A stretch of 64,000 bases of DNA from Streptomyces glaucescens (GTDB taxonomy: Bacteria; Actinomycetota; Actinomycetes; Streptomycetales; Streptomycetaceae): contig NZ_CP009438.1 of the NCBI RefSeq assembly GCF_000761215.1, positions 1,817,501 to 1,881,500 of the forward strand, in the 5' to 3' direction. A program made the translations under genes and the position numbers. Positions 24,677 through 32,367 of this stretch are shown here, one piece after another (within the stretch, counting starts at the first letter, position 1; every line of letters starts with the position of its first letter). The notes beneath the pieces are model-generated. The model did no database searches and was not told the DNA's origin. It saw only the letters and a program-made list of their open reading frames with translations.

Positions 24677-26067
24677 GCGCCGCGACGAACAAGCCGCACG
24701 AGATCGTCGAGCGGGCTCTGGAGCTGTCCGAGGCGGACGGCTGTGTGGTGATCGCCGACGAGCAGTCGACCGCCAACCTGCGCTGGGCGGGCAACGCGCT
24801 CACCACGAACGGTGTCACGCGCGGGCGCACGCTCACCGTGATCGCGACCGTCGACGGCAAGGAGGCCACCGCCTCCGGCGTGGTGTCCCGGTCGGCGGTG
24901 ACCGCGGACGAGCTGGAGCCGCTGGTGCGGGCCGCGGAGGCCGCCGCGCGCGGTGCCGCACCCGCCGAGGACGCCCGCCCCCTGGTCACGGGCGTGCCCG
25001 CGTCGCCGGACTTCACCGCGGCCCCCGCGGAGACCTCCTCGGCCGTCTTCGCCGACTTCGCGCCCGCCCTGGGCGAGGCGTTCGCCCGCGCGCGGGCGGG
25101 CGGCCGGGAGCTGTACGGCTTCGCCAACCACGAGCTGACCAGCAGCTACCTCGGTACGTCCACGGGGCTCAGACTGCGTCACGACCAGCCCAACGGGACG
25201 CTGGAGCTGAACGCGAAGTCACCGGACCGCAGCCGCTCGGCGTGGGCCGGCCGCTCCACGCGGGACTTCCGGGACGTCGACCCGGCGGCGCTCGACGCGG
25301 AACTGGCGGTACGCCTCGGCTGGGCCGAGCGGCGGATCGAGCTGCCCGCCGGGCGGTACGAGACGCTGCTGCCGCCGACCGCCGTGGCGGACCTGCTGAT
25401 CTACCAGATGTGGTCGTCCTCGGGCCGGGACGCGAACGAGGGCCGGACCGTGTTCTCCAGGCCCGGCGGCGGCAACCGGGTCGGCGAGAAGCTCAGCGAG
25501 CTGCCGCTGACCCTGCGCAGCGACCCGCACGAGCCGGGTCTGCAGGCCGCGCCGTTCGTCCTCGCGCACTCCTCCGGCGGCGACTCGTCGGTGTTCGACA
25601 ACGGGCTGCCGCTCACCGCCACCGAGTGGATCTCGCGGGGCGAGCTGACGCACCTGATCACCAGCCGGCACAGCGCGGACCTCACCGGGCTGCCGGTGGC
25701 GCCGGCCATCGACAACCTGATCCTCGACGGCGGCGACGACCGCTCCCTGGACGAGATGGTGGCGAGCACGCGGCGCGGGCTGCTGCTGACCTGCCTGTGG
25801 TACATCCGGGAGGTCGACCCGGCGACGCTGCTGCTCACCGGCCTGACCCGGGACGGGGTGTACCTCGTCGAGAACGGCGAGGTGACCGGCGAGGTGAACA
25901 ACTTCCGGTTCAACGAGTCGCCGGTCGGCCTGCTGGGCCGGGCCGTCGAGGCCGGGCGCACGGAGCAGACGCTGCCCCGGGAGTGGAGCGACTGGTTCAC
26001 CAGGGCGGCGATGCCGCCGCTGCGGGTGCCCGACTTCAACATGAGCTCCGTCAGCCGCGGCGTCTGA
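24673..26067 (+). CDS. tldE: TldE/PmbA-type metalloprotease partner subunit
   Basis: A 464-residue TldE/PmbA-family protein lacking the HExxxH metal site, as expected for the non-catalytic partner that completes the TldD active-site cavity. The conserved C-terminus (TLLLTGLTRDGVYLVENGEVTGEVNNFRFNESP) is diagnostic. It begins inside the tldD stop codon (ATGA at 24673-24676). The pair precedes tyrS by about 80 nt but tyrS has its own RBS and probably its own promoter. Confidence 0.92.
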   Translation: MSAATNKPHEIVERALELSEADGCVVIADEQSTANLRWAGNALTTNGVTRGRTLTVIATVDGKEATASGVVSRSAVTADELEPLVRAAEAAARGAAPAEDARPLVTGVPASPDFTAAPAETSSAVFADFAPALGEAFARARAGGRELYGFANHELTSSYLGTSTGLRLRHDQPNGTLELNAKSPDRSRSAWAGRSTRDFRDVDPAALDAELAVRLGWAERRIELPAGRYETLLPPTAVADLLIYQMWSSSGRDANEGRTVFSRPGGGNRVGEKLSELPLTLRSDPHEPGLQAAPFVLAHSSGGDSSVFDNGLPLTATEWISRGELTHLITSRHSADLTGLPVAPAIDNLILDGGDDRSLDEMVASTRRGLLLTCLWYIREVDPATLLLTGLTRDGVYLVENGEVTGEVNNFRFNESPVGLLGRAVEAGRTEQTLPREWSDWFTRAAMPPLRVPDFNMSSVSRGV

Positions 26068-26146
26068 GCGGTCGGCCCCCATGACTGTCGGTGGCCCCCC
26101 ATAGACTGGGGGGAACCCTTTTCACCGTTCGAGGAGACATACGACC

Positions 26147-27415
26147 GTGACGGACATCGTCGACGAGCTGAAGTGGCGCGGGCTGTTCGCCCAGTCCACT
26201 GACGAGGACGCATTGCGCAAGGCGCTCGCGGACGGTCCCGTCACGTTCTATTGCGGCTTCGACCCCACCGCGCCGTCCCTGCACGTGGGGCACCTGGTCC
26301 AGGTGCTCACCGTGCGCCGGCTCCAGCAGGCCGGGCACCGGCCGCTGGCGCTGGTGGGCGGCGCCACGGGTCTGATCGGCGACCCCCGCCCGACCGCCGA
26401 GCGCACGCTGAACGACCCGGAGACGGTCGCCGGCTGGGTCGACAGGCTCCGCGCCCAGATCGAGCCGTTCCTCTCCTTCGAGGGGGAGAACGCGGCCGTG
26501 ATGGTCAACAACCTGGACTGGACCGCGGGCCTGTCCGCGATCGAGTTCCTGCGGGACGTCGGCAAGCACTTCCGCGTCAACAAGATGCTGGCCAAGGACT
26601 CCGTCGCCCGCCGCCTGGAGTCCGACCAGGGCATCAGCTACACGGAGTTCAGCTACCAGATCCTCCAGGGCATGGACTTCCTCCAGCTCTACCGGCGGTA
26701 CGGCTGCACGCTCCAGCAGGGCGGCAGCGACCAGTGGGGCAACCTCACGGCCGGCCTGGACCTGATCCACCGGCTGGAGCCGGGCGCCGAGGTGCACGCG
26801 CTGGCCACCCCGCTGATGACCAAGGCGGACGGCACCAAGTTCGGCAAGACCGAGGGCGGCGCCGTCTGGCTCGACCCGGAGATGACCACGCCGTACGCGT
26901 TCTACCAGTTCTGGCTGAACGTGGACGACCGGGACATCACCCGGTACATGCGCATCCTGTCCTTCAGGTCCCGTGCGGAGCTGGAGGAACTGGAGCGGCA
27001 GACCGAGGAGCGGCCGCAGGCCCGGGCCGCGCAGCGGGCCCTCGCCGAGGAGCTGACCACCCTGGTGCACGGCGCCGACCAGACCGCCGCGGTGATCGCG
27101 GCGTCCAAGGCGCTCTTCGGCCAGGGCGAGCTGACCGACCTGGACGAGCGGACGCTGGCCGCGGCGCTCTCCGAGGTGCCGCACATCCAGGTCGCCGAGC
27201 TCGGTCCGGTCGTCGACCTGTTCGCCGAGGTCGGCCTGGTGGCCAGCAAGTCCGCCGCGCGGCGCACGGTGAAGGAGGGCGGCGCCTACGTGAACAACGC
27301 GAAGGTCGCCGGCGAGGACGCCGTGCCCGCGAAGGAGGACCTGCTGCACGGGCGGTGGCTGGTGCTGCGGCGCGGCAAGAAGAATCTTGCCGCTGTGGAG
27401 GTTGTGGGCGCGTAG
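26147..27415 (+). CDS. tyrS: Tyrosyl-tRNA synthetase
   Basis: A 422-residue class I aminoacyl-tRNA synthetase charging tRNA-Tyr. The HIGH-type motif is LHVGHL at about 45-50 and the KMSKS-type loop is KFGKT beginning at residue 231. The Tyr-binding segment [14 protein letters not shown] and the GGSDQWGN signature are also clear. The C-terminal S4-type RNA-binding domain (about 355-422, [13 protein letters not shown]) is complete. GTG start at 26147 has GAGGAGAC upstream. A TAGACT -10 lies at 26102-26107. No T-box leader is seen. Confidence 0.97.
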   Translation: MTDIVDELKWRGLFAQSTDEDALRKALADGPVTFYCGFDPTAPSLHVGHLVQVLTVRRLQQAGHRPLALVGGATGLIGDPRPTAERTLNDPETVAGWVDRLRAQIEPFLSFEGENAAVMVNNLDWTAGLSAIEFLRDVGKHFRVNKMLAKDSVARRLESDQGISYTEFSYQILQGMDFLQLYRRYGCTLQQGGSDQWGNLTAGLDLIHRLEPGAEVHALATPLMTKADGTKFGKTEGGAVWLDPEMTTPYAFYQFWLNVDDRDITRYMRILSFRSRAELEELERQTEERPQARAAQRALAEELTTLVHGADQTAAVIAASKALFGQGELTDLDERTLAAALSEVPHIQVAELGPVVDLFAEVGLVASKSAARRTVKEGGAYVNNAKVAGEDAVPAKEDLLHGRWLVLRRGKKNLAAVEVVGA

Positions 27416-27572
27416 GCGCCGTGGGGGCGTGGGCTGTTGTGCGGCCGCGGGATCGTGGCGGTTTTCGCGCAGTTCCCCGCGCCCCTCTGGCGAGCGCCGT
27501 GGGGGCGTGGGGCTGGTGTGCGGCCGCGGGCTCGTGGCGGTTTTCGCCCAGTTCCCCGCGCCCCTTTGCCAA
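27416..27572. repeat. Two tandem copies of a 78-bp element after tyrS
   Basis: GCGCCGTGGGGGCGTGGG begins at 27416 and again at 27494, and both copies run through GTGCGGCCGCGGG, CGTGGCGGTTTTCG and AGTTCCCCGCGCCCCT. The copies differ at only a few positions over 78 bp. The GTTCCCCGCGCCCC core also occurs at 3541 with a pairing partner. Here the partner arm is missing, so the copies cannot form that hairpin alone. Confidence 0.85.
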
Positions 27573-27589
27573 GCCCTCGGGCGGGCGGG

Positions 27590-27871
27590 TCAGGCTCGTG
27601 CCCGCTTGCGCTTGCCCAGGGTGGCCATGTAGAGCATGTCGCCCACGGCCACGATGACGATGGCGGCGACGAGCTGGAAGATGTGCCGGCTCCAGTCGAT
27701 GCCGGGTGTCTCCTCGACGCCGAAACCCCGTGCCATGGCGTTGCCCGCGATGGCACCGAGCATGCCGAAGATGGTGATCAGCCACAGCGGGCTGTGCTGC
27801 TTGCCCGGGATGATCGCTTTCGCGAGCAGACCGAGCACGAATCCCACGATGATCGCCCACAACCAGCCCAT
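27590..27871 (-). CDS. GlsB/YeaQ/YmgE family small membrane protein
   Basis: A 93-residue protein of the Transgly_assoc (PF04226) family with three membrane helices (about 3-20, 28-50, 62-84) and the conserved GLLAKAIIPGK motif between the first two. Members are general-stress-associated membrane proteins of unknown mechanism. A poly-basic tail (GKRKRARA) is cytoplasmic. ATG at 27871 has GAGGAGGCAACC upstream. Confidence 0.9.
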   Translation of the reverse strand: MGWLWAIIVGFVLGLLAKAIIPGKQHSPLWLITIFGMLGAIAGNAMARGFGVEETPGIDWSRHIFQLVAAIVIVAVGDMLYMATLGKRKRARA

Positions 27872-28120
27872 GGTTGCCTCCTCGTCCGGCTCGACGTGAG
27901 CAGTACCCGCCCAGTCTCGGCCCGTACGCCGTACGGCGCATGTCGGGTGGAGCCGGACGCGGGACGGGAGGCGTCGTTCGCGCCGGCCGGGGGTGCCCCG
28001 GTCTCGTGGGCGGCTGGGGCGCGGCGTAACGTGGAGGCTGTCCCGGCCGGGCGTCCGACCGGTGCGGTGGATGCCGGGACGGGCCTGGGAGAGTCCGATG
28101 CGGGCGGATGGTGGAGTGCG

Positions 28121-28495
28121 ATGCGGAAACTACGGGACGGTGGCCAGGCCCAGGTGTTCCGGATCACCGGAGCCCGACAGAGCCTCCAGGACGATGTCCG
28201 CGGGCGGCAGCGCCGGTACGTCATCTCGATGAGCGTCCGGACGGTCTCGGTGATCCTGGCCGCGGTGCTGTGGAACGTGGAGCGGCACGTCGCGGTCGTG
28301 GCGCTGGTGCTCGGCGCGGTGCTGCCGTACATCGCGGTGGTGATCGCGAACGCGGGGCGGGAGAACGCGCCGTCGCTGCCCTCGACGTTCGTGTCGGTGA
28401 CCCCGCCGCCCATGATCGCGCCGCCGGCGGAGGACGCAGCGAAGGCCTCGGCGGACGGTGCCGGGGCGAAACCGGGGGCCGGGCCGCGAGCCTGA
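28121..28495 (+). CDS. DUF3099 family small membrane protein
   Basis: A 124-residue protein of the actinobacterial DUF3099 family: the N-terminal motif FRITGARQSLQDDVRGRQRRY (about 13-33) precedes two membrane helices (about 38-52 and 57-77) and a Pro/Ala-rich disordered tail. Function unknown. The ATG at 28121 is preceded by GGTGGAG and fits the family N-terminus; the upstream in-frame stretch is not conserved in character. Confidence 0.82.
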   Translation: MRKLRDGGQAQVFRITGARQSLQDDVRGRQRRYVISMSVRTVSVILAAVLWNVERHVAVVALVLGAVLPYIAVVIANAGRENAPSLPSTFVSVTPPPMIAPPAEDAAKASADGAGAKPGAGPRA

Positions 28496-28617
28496 TCGTC
28501 CCGCGGGCCCGGCAAGCTCAAGAAGAGCTCAGATCAATCCTGTCGTTCCGGGCCCGGCAAGCGATTACCCGTGACATACTGCGTACGCGCTCCGCATCCC
28601 CCGTCGGAGCGATGGAC

Positions 28618-28661
28618 CGACGCCGGGCAGCTCCCCCCGTGGCTGCTCGGCGTCGTTTTTT
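28618..28661 (+). terminator. Strong T-tailed terminator/attenuator before the 72-residue gene
   Basis: CGACGCCGGGCAGC (28618-28631) pairs with GCTGCTCGGCGTCG (28642-28655) over 14 bp with one G-U pair and a 10-nt loop, followed by six T. It is the best intrinsic terminator in the window. It lies 35 nt before the next coding start rather than directly after the previous gene (122 nt away), so it could end the DUF3099 transcript or attenuate the downstream gene. Confidence 0.85.
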
Positions 28662-28695
28662 CTGTGCGGTTTCCTCTGCGTTGGTGAGACGAAGC

Positions 28696-28914
28696 GTGAG
28701 TGACGAGAACTCGGTCATCTGTTCCGCCAAGGGCTGCCGGGACGCGGCCGTGTGGGTGCTGGCCTGGAACAACCCGAAGCTGCACACACCGGAGCGGCGC
28801 AAGACGTGGCTGGCCTGCGACGAGCATCGCGAGCACCTGTCGCAGTTCCTGGGCGTGCGGGGATTCCTGAAGGACGTCGTGCCGCTCGCGGAGTGGCAGC
28901 GGCAGGAGGGCTGA
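28696..28914 (+). CDS. Small Cys/His-rich hypothetical protein
   Basis: A 72-residue protein with CSAKGC near the N-terminus and ACDEHREHL in the second half, a Cys-x4-Cys plus Cys/His arrangement that could bind one zinc. Similar streptomycete proteins carry misleading names such as acetone carboxylase; I see no support for that. GTG at 28696 is chosen; the open frame extends upstream to an ATG at 28612, but that would put the terminator hairpin inside the gene. It converges on moaA with a 14-nt gap. Confidence 0.7.
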   Translation: MSDENSVICSAKGCRDAAVWVLAWNNPKLHTPERRKTWLACDEHREHLSQFLGVRGFLKDVVPLAEWQRQEG

Positions 28915-28928
28915 GCTCGTCGCCCCGG

Positions 28929-29918
28929 TCAGCCGCCGATCGCCGACATCGGGCGGTCCGGCTGGACGAAGTCCGGGTCGTCGAGGCCCGCGCCCGCCTT
29001 CTTGCCCCACATCGCGAGGCGCCAGATGCGGGCGACCTCCTCGTCGGGGGCGCCGTCGCGCAGGGCGGCCCGCAGATCGGTCTCCTCGGTGGCGAAGAGG
29101 CAGGTGCGGACCTGGCCGTCGGCGGTGAGCCGGGTGCGGTCGCAGGCGGAGCAGAAGGGGCGGGTGACGGAGGCGATGACACCCACCCGGTGCGGGCCGC
29201 CGTCGACCAGCCAGCGCTCGGCCGGGGCGGAGCCGCGGGCCTCGTCGCCCTCCGGGGTCAGCTCGAAGCGGGTGCGCAGCGAGGCGAGGATGTCGCCCGC
29301 GGTGATCATGCCCTCGCGCTTCCAGCCGTGCTGGGCGTCCAGCGGCATCTGCTCGATGAACCGCAGTTCGTAGTCGTGCTCGACGGCCCAGGCGAGGAGG
29401 TCGGGGGCCTCGTCCTCGTTGAGCCCCGGCATCAGGACGGAGTTGACCTTGACCGGGGTGAGGCCGGCCTCGCGGGCGGCTTCCAGGCCCTCCAGGACGT
29501 CCTTGTGCCGGTCGCGGCGGGTGAGCGTCTTGAAGACGTCGGGGCGCAGGGTGTCCAGCGAGACGTTGACGCGGTCCAGGCCGGCGGCCTTGAGGGCGGC
29601 CGCGGTGCGCCTGAGGCCGATGCCGTTCGTCGTCAGGGACATCTGGGGGCGGGGCGACAGGGCCGCGACGCGCTCGACGATGCCGACGAGGCCGGGGCGC
29701 AGCAGGGGTTCGCCGCCGGTGAAGCGGACCTCCTCGATACCGAGGGAGGTGACCGCGATGCCGATGAGGCGGACGATCTCGTCGTCCGTGAGCAGGTCGG
29801 GCTTGGCCAGCCACTGCAGGCCCTCTTCGGGCATGCAGTAGGTGCAGCGCAGGTTGCACCGGTCGGTGAGCGAGACCCGCAGGTCGGTGGCCACCCGGCC
29901 GTAGGTGTCGATGAGCAC
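28929..29918 (-). CDS. moaA: GTP 3',8-cyclase MoaA (molybdenum cofactor synthesis)
   Basis: A 329-residue radical SAM enzyme that, with MoaC, converts GTP to cyclic pyranopterin monophosphate. The N-terminal [4Fe-4S] motif is CNLRCTYC (Cys21, 25, 28) and the second cluster is bound by the C-terminal CSACDRTRL plus the following RTCLF Cys. VRFTGGEPLLRPGL is the SAM-contact motif. The C-terminus ends in GG (SAIGG), the family's conserved essential Gly-Gly. GTG at 29918 is used as start. No other moa gene is adjacent. Confidence 0.96.
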   Translation of the reverse strand: MLIDTYGRVATDLRVSLTDRCNLRCTYCMPEEGLQWLAKPDLLTDDEIVRLIGIAVTSLGIEEVRFTGGEPLLRPGLVGIVERVAALSPRPQMSLTTNGIGLRRTAAALKAAGLDRVNVSLDTLRPDVFKTLTRRDRHKDVLEGLEAAREAGLTPVKVNSVLMPGLNEDEAPDLLAWAVEHDYELRFIEQMPLDAQHGWKREGMITAGDILASLRTRFELTPEGDEARGSAPAERWLVDGGPHRVGVIASVTRPFCSACDRTRLTADGQVRTCLFATEETDLRAALRDGAPDEEVARIWRLAMWGKKAGAGLDDPDFVQPDRPMSAIGG

Positions 29919-30037
29919 GTGGGCCCCCTCCCTCGTCGCGGAGCGCGGCGGGACGCGCAGCGGGTACGCGCCGTCCGCCTCTGACGAGCGTACGTGACCG
30001 CACCGACAACGACAGTGCCCGATCCCACGACGTAAGA

Positions 30038-30073
30038 CACGGCCGCGTCGTAGGGACCTACGACGCGGCCGTG
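30038..30073 (-). terminator. Perfect 17-bp hairpin after the symporter gene
   Basis: CACGGCCGCGTCGTAGG at 30038-30054 and its exact complement at 30057-30073 are separated by only two nucleotides. It begins 11 nt after the symporter stop and should stop leftward transcription before moaA. No T-run follows. Confidence 0.8.
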
Positions 30074-30083
30074 CGGGGCGGGC

Positions 30084-31706
30084 TCAGTGAGCGCCGGTGC
30101 CGGTGAGGGAGCGGACCTCCAGCTCGGCGTACTTGCCCTTGTCCGGCTCCTCCTTCGACATCAGGGTGCCGATGACGCCCAGCAGGAAGCCGACCGGGAT
30201 GGAGATGATGCCCGGGTTCTCCAGCGGGAACCAGTGGAAGTCGACGTCGGGGAACATCGAGGTGGGCTTGCCGGAGACGACCGGCGAGAACAGCACCAGG
30301 CCGACCGCGGTGATCAGACCGCCGTAGATCGACCACAGGGCGCCCTGGGTGGTGAAGCGCTTCCAGAACAGGCTGTAGAGGATGGTCGGCAGGTTGGCGG
30401 AGGCGGCGACCGCGAAGGCGAGGGCGACCAGGCCGGCCACGTTCAGGTCGCGGGCGAGGGCGCCGAGCACGATGGAGACCGCGCCGATGCCGACGGTGGC
30501 CCAGCGGGCGGCGCTGATCTCCTGCTTCTCGGAGGCCTGGCCCTTCTTGATGACGTTGGCGTAGATGTCGTGCGCGAACGACGAGGACGAGGCGAGGGTG
30601 AGGCCGGCGACGACCGCGAGGATGGTGGCGAAGGCGACCGCCGAGATGGTGGCGAGCAGGATGGCGCCCCAGGTGGAGTCGACGCCGCCGAGGTGCAGGG
30701 CGAGCAGCGGGGCGGCGGTGTTGCCCGCCTTGTTGGAGCTGGTGATCTCCTCGGGGCTGATCAGCGCGGCGGCGCCGAAGCCGAGCGCGAGGGTCATCAG
30801 GTAGAAGGCGCCGATCAGGCCGATCGCCCAGATGACGGACTTGCGGGCGGCCTGGGCGGTGGGGACGGTGTAGAAGCGGATCAGGATGTGGGGCAGGCCG
30901 GCGGTGCCCAGGACGAGGGCGATGCCGAGCGAGATGAAGTCCAGCTTGCTGGTGCCGGTGGCGCCGTACTTGAGGCCGGGCTCCAGGAAGGCCGCTCCGT
31001 GGCCGCTCCGGTCGGCGGCGGTGCCGAGCAGGTCGGAGATGTTGAAGTCGAACTTCAGCAGCACCAGGAAGGTCAGCAGCAGGGCGCCCGCGATGAGCAG
31101 CACGGCCTTGACCATCTGCACCCAGGTGGTGCCCTTCATGCCGCCGATGCTGACGTAGACGATCATCAGGATGCCGACCAGGGCGACGATGGCGATCTTG
31201 CCGCCGTCGCTGGTGATGCCGAGCAGCAGGGACACCAGGACGCCCGCGCCCGCCATCTGGGCCAGCAGGTAGAAGATCGACACGACGATGGTGGAGGTGC
31301 CGGCCGCGGTGCGCACCGGGCGCTGGCGCATCCGGTAGGCGAGGACGTCGCCCATGGTGTAGCGGCCGGAGTTGCGCAGCGGCTCGGCGACCAGCAGCAG
31401 GGCGACGAGCCAGGCGACGAGGAAGCCGATGGAGTAGAGGAAGCCGTCGTAGCCGAAGAGGGCGATGGCGCCGGCGATGCCGAGGAAGGACGCGGCGGAC
31501 ATGTAGTCGCCGGAGACGGCGAGGCCGTTCTGGAAGCCGGTGAACTGGCGTCCGCCGGCGTAGAAGTCGGCGGCGTCCTTGGTCTGCCGGCCGGCCCAGA
31601 TGGTGATGACCAGGGTGGCGACGACGAAGACACCGAAGAGGCTGATGATCAGCCCGCGGTGCTCGCTGGCCTCGCCGGCGGCCAGGGTGATGGCTGCGGT
31701 GTTCAT
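30084..31706 (-). CDS. Sodium:solute (cation/acetate) symporter, ActP-like
   Basis: A 540-residue SSS-family transporter with about 13 hydrophobic helices from residue 20 to 515. The stretch AGRQTKDAADFYAGGRQFTGFQNGLAVSGDYMSAASFLG is the family signature, and GTAGLPHILIRFYTV is typical of ActP/MctC carboxylate carriers. The probable substrate is acetate or another short monocarboxylate, driven by a cation gradient; this is inferred from the DUF485 partner gene, with which it overlaps by 4 nt (ATGA). The longer in-frame N-terminus lies inside the upstream gene and was rejected. A CRP-like site precedes the operon. Confidence 0.9.
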   Translation of the reverse strand: MNTAAITLAAGEASEHRGLIISLFGVFVVATLVITIWAGRQTKDAADFYAGGRQFTGFQNGLAVSGDYMSAASFLGIAGAIALFGYDGFLYSIGFLVAWLVALLLVAEPLRNSGRYTMGDVLAYRMRQRPVRTAAGTSTIVVSIFYLLAQMAGAGVLVSLLLGITSDGGKIAIVALVGILMIVYVSIGGMKGTTWVQMVKAVLLIAGALLLTFLVLLKFDFNISDLLGTAADRSGHGAAFLEPGLKYGATGTSKLDFISLGIALVLGTAGLPHILIRFYTVPTAQAARKSVIWAIGLIGAFYLMTLALGFGAAALISPEEITSSNKAGNTAAPLLALHLGGVDSTWGAILLATISAVAFATILAVVAGLTLASSSSFAHDIYANVIKKGQASEKQEISAARWATVGIGAVSIVLGALARDLNVAGLVALAFAVAASANLPTILYSLFWKRFTTQGALWSIYGGLITAVGLVLFSPVVSGKPTSMFPDVDFHWFPLENPGIISIPVGFLLGVIGTLMSKEEPDKGKYAELEVRSLTGTGAH

Positions 31707-32059
31707 TCGGCGGACTCCATACGGTTCTTGATGGCCTCGGCCTTGGGGTCGAGCTTGGCGGCGGCGTGCCGCGCGTACCACCAGGCGATGAGGAACGTGG
31801 TAAGGAACTGGGCGAGGCCGAGGGCGAGGGCCACGTTGATGTTGCCGAACAGCTTGGTGCCCATGAAGCCGCCCGCGTAGTTGGAGAGCAGCACGTACAG
31901 CAGGTACCAGGCGATGAAGCCGACGGTCAGCGGAAAGGCGAAGGAGCGGTAGGAGCGGCGCAGTTCACCGAACTCCGCGCTCTCCTGCACCCGGGCGAAC
32001 TCCTCGGTGGACGGGAGCCGGTGTTCGGTCTTCGAAGGGGGCGGTGCGTCGGTGGCCAC
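31703..32059 (-). CDS. DUF485 family membrane protein (symporter partner)
   Basis: A 118-residue YjcH-like protein: a hydrophilic N-terminus (LPSTEEFARVQESAEFGELRRSYRSF) then two membrane helices (about 45-66 and 80-100) and a charged tail. In E. coli yjcH lies between acs and actP; the same partnership is seen here. GTG at 32059 with GAGGAG upstream was chosen over a TTG 24 nt earlier. Its stop overlaps the symporter start, so both are translated together. Confidence 0.88.
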   Translation of the reverse strand: MATDAPPPSKTEHRLPSTEEFARVQESAEFGELRRSYRSFAFPLTVGFIAWYLLYVLLSNYAGGFMGTKLFGNINVALALGLAQFLTTFLIAWWYARHAAAKLDPKAEAIKNRMESAE

Positions 32060-32091
32060 GGAGTCTCCTCGCGGTGCGGGCAATGACAGGA

Positions 32092-32105
32092 GTGATCTGG
32101 ATCAC
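32092..32105 (-). promoter_or_regulatory. CRP-like palindrome upstream of the symporter operon
   Basis: GTGATC-TG-GATCAC is a perfect 14-bp palindrome matching the CRP/FNR-family pattern GTGA-N6-TCAC. It lies 33-46 nt upstream of the DUF485 start codon, between this operon and the divergent subtilase gene. The rest of the 308-bp gap (32060-32367) holds a possible subtilase promoter and leader. Confidence 0.6.
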
Positions 32106-32253
32106 ATCTACCGGGCGGCGATGGTAGTGGCCCCCGGCGTGATCCGACAGGGGGCCCGGCCGTGTCCCGGCCCTCTGCTCAACGTCACGGCGCGTCCGAG
32201 GAACCGGTTCAACCGTGCGGGCCGTAAATCTGAGAAGTCATCGCCGTAACTCA

Positions 32254-32283
32254 TTGCTGGTCAGCGAGTCGGGGAGATAGCGT
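32254..32283 (+). promoter_or_regulatory. Possible promoter of the subtilase gene
   Basis: TTGCTG (32254-32259) and TAGCGT (32278-32283) with an 18-nt spacer form an acceptable vegetative promoter 85 nt before the coding start. Confidence 0.4.
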
Positions 32284-32367
32284 CCCCCTGCACCATCGTC
32301 ATGCACCTGCCCGAGCGCCACCTTGTGTCTCGGGCCGGTTTCGTTTTCCGGATGATGTGGAGACCCC

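Noticed and set aside
26068..26146. A T-box leader before tyrS
   Set aside because: The gap is only 79 nt and lacks the T-box sequence and a specifier-loop stem.
28612..28914. A longer version of the 72-residue protein starting at ATG 28612
   Set aside because: It would place a perfect T-tailed terminator inside the coding sequence and add an Arg-rich, unconserved-looking N-terminus.
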